From CAZCAC01 sp964496575 (GTDB lineage: Bacteria > Planctomycetota > UBA1135 > GCA-002686595), in contig CAZCAC010000133.1 of assembly GCA_964496575.1 (NCBI GenBank), positions 1 through 23,814 of the forward strand: 23,814 bases of DNA, in the 5' to 3' direction. The position numbers were made by a program, and so were the translations under genes. Positions within the stretch are counted from its first letter, which is position 1, and every line of letters begins with the position of its first letter. The notes under the pieces are model-generated. The model did not search any database, was not told the origin of the DNA, and saw only the letters and a program-made list of their open reading frames with translations. This document shows positions 23,758 through 23,814 of the stretch, piece after piece.

Positions 23758-23814
23758 TAACTCAGGCTGGAGGCCACACCGCCTTCATCTTCACCGTCTG
23801 TGGTGAGCCGGCGT

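Noticed and set aside
1..23814. tRNA, rRNA, CRISPR array, prophage or complete insertion sequence
   Set aside because: I saw no cloverleaf ending in CCA, no regularly spaced repeats and no terminal inverted repeats around the transposase gene. Only the single Y1 gene suggests mobility.

Overview
This is a GC-rich bacterial window, most likely from a marine member of the Planctomycetota. The main clue is a C-terminal, six-cysteine secretion-type module (YCFGDG...CPCxN...GLRCAGG...RRFQxWYRDP...) on several unrelated exported proteins; from memory this module is typical of planctomycete genomes. Other clues are tandem sulfatases, a GH29 fucosidase with PA14 and chitobiase-like domains, a small SET-domain protein and a planctomycete-style Y1/RAYT transposase. 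The taxonomic call is an inference from protein style, not a database match. I saw no rRNA, tRNA or CRISPR array, and no convincing intrinsic terminator with a T-tract.

Layout. 1-1041: 3' part of an unidentified + strand gene. 1086-2917 (-): an orphan AbiEii/MNT-like nucleotidyltransferase and a RAYT-type transposase whose HUH motif has lost one histidine. 3050-5116 (-): lipoprotein alpha-L-fucosidase. 5403-5808 (+): broken remnant of a secreted protein. 5938-8764 (+): two secreted proteins, one with a predicted beta-sandwich and one with a seven-repeat FG-GAP propeller, both carrying the six-cysteine module. 8777-11842 (-): a large secreted M4/M36-like metalloprotease ending in the same module. 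12158-12529 (+): SET-domain protein. 12625-15403 (+): two paralogous Cys-type sulfatases with matching promoters. 15623-17134 (+): lipoprotein, probably a beta-propeller. 17151-18329 (-): membrane protein with two ExbD-like domains. 18383-23413 (-): a very large composite ATPase/helicase. 23419-23757 (-): a possible small ORF ending 5 bp before the helicase start.

How the genes may work together. The fucosidase and sulfatases have the activities needed to attack sulfated, fucose-containing polysaccharides, although they are not one operon. The module-bearing proteins probably share one export or surface-sorting route.

The most unusual locus is at the right end. A single 1676-residue protein joins an N-terminal TIR-like/DUF4062 domain, a STAND-like P-loop ATPase and a complete Ski2-like SF2 helicase with a DUF3516-type tail. 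It lies just upstream of a five-helix membrane protein and between two imperfect direct repeats of about 75 bp. The architecture resembles nucleic-acid-sensing immune NTPases, so a defence role is a reasonable hypothesis, but nothing in the sequence proves it.
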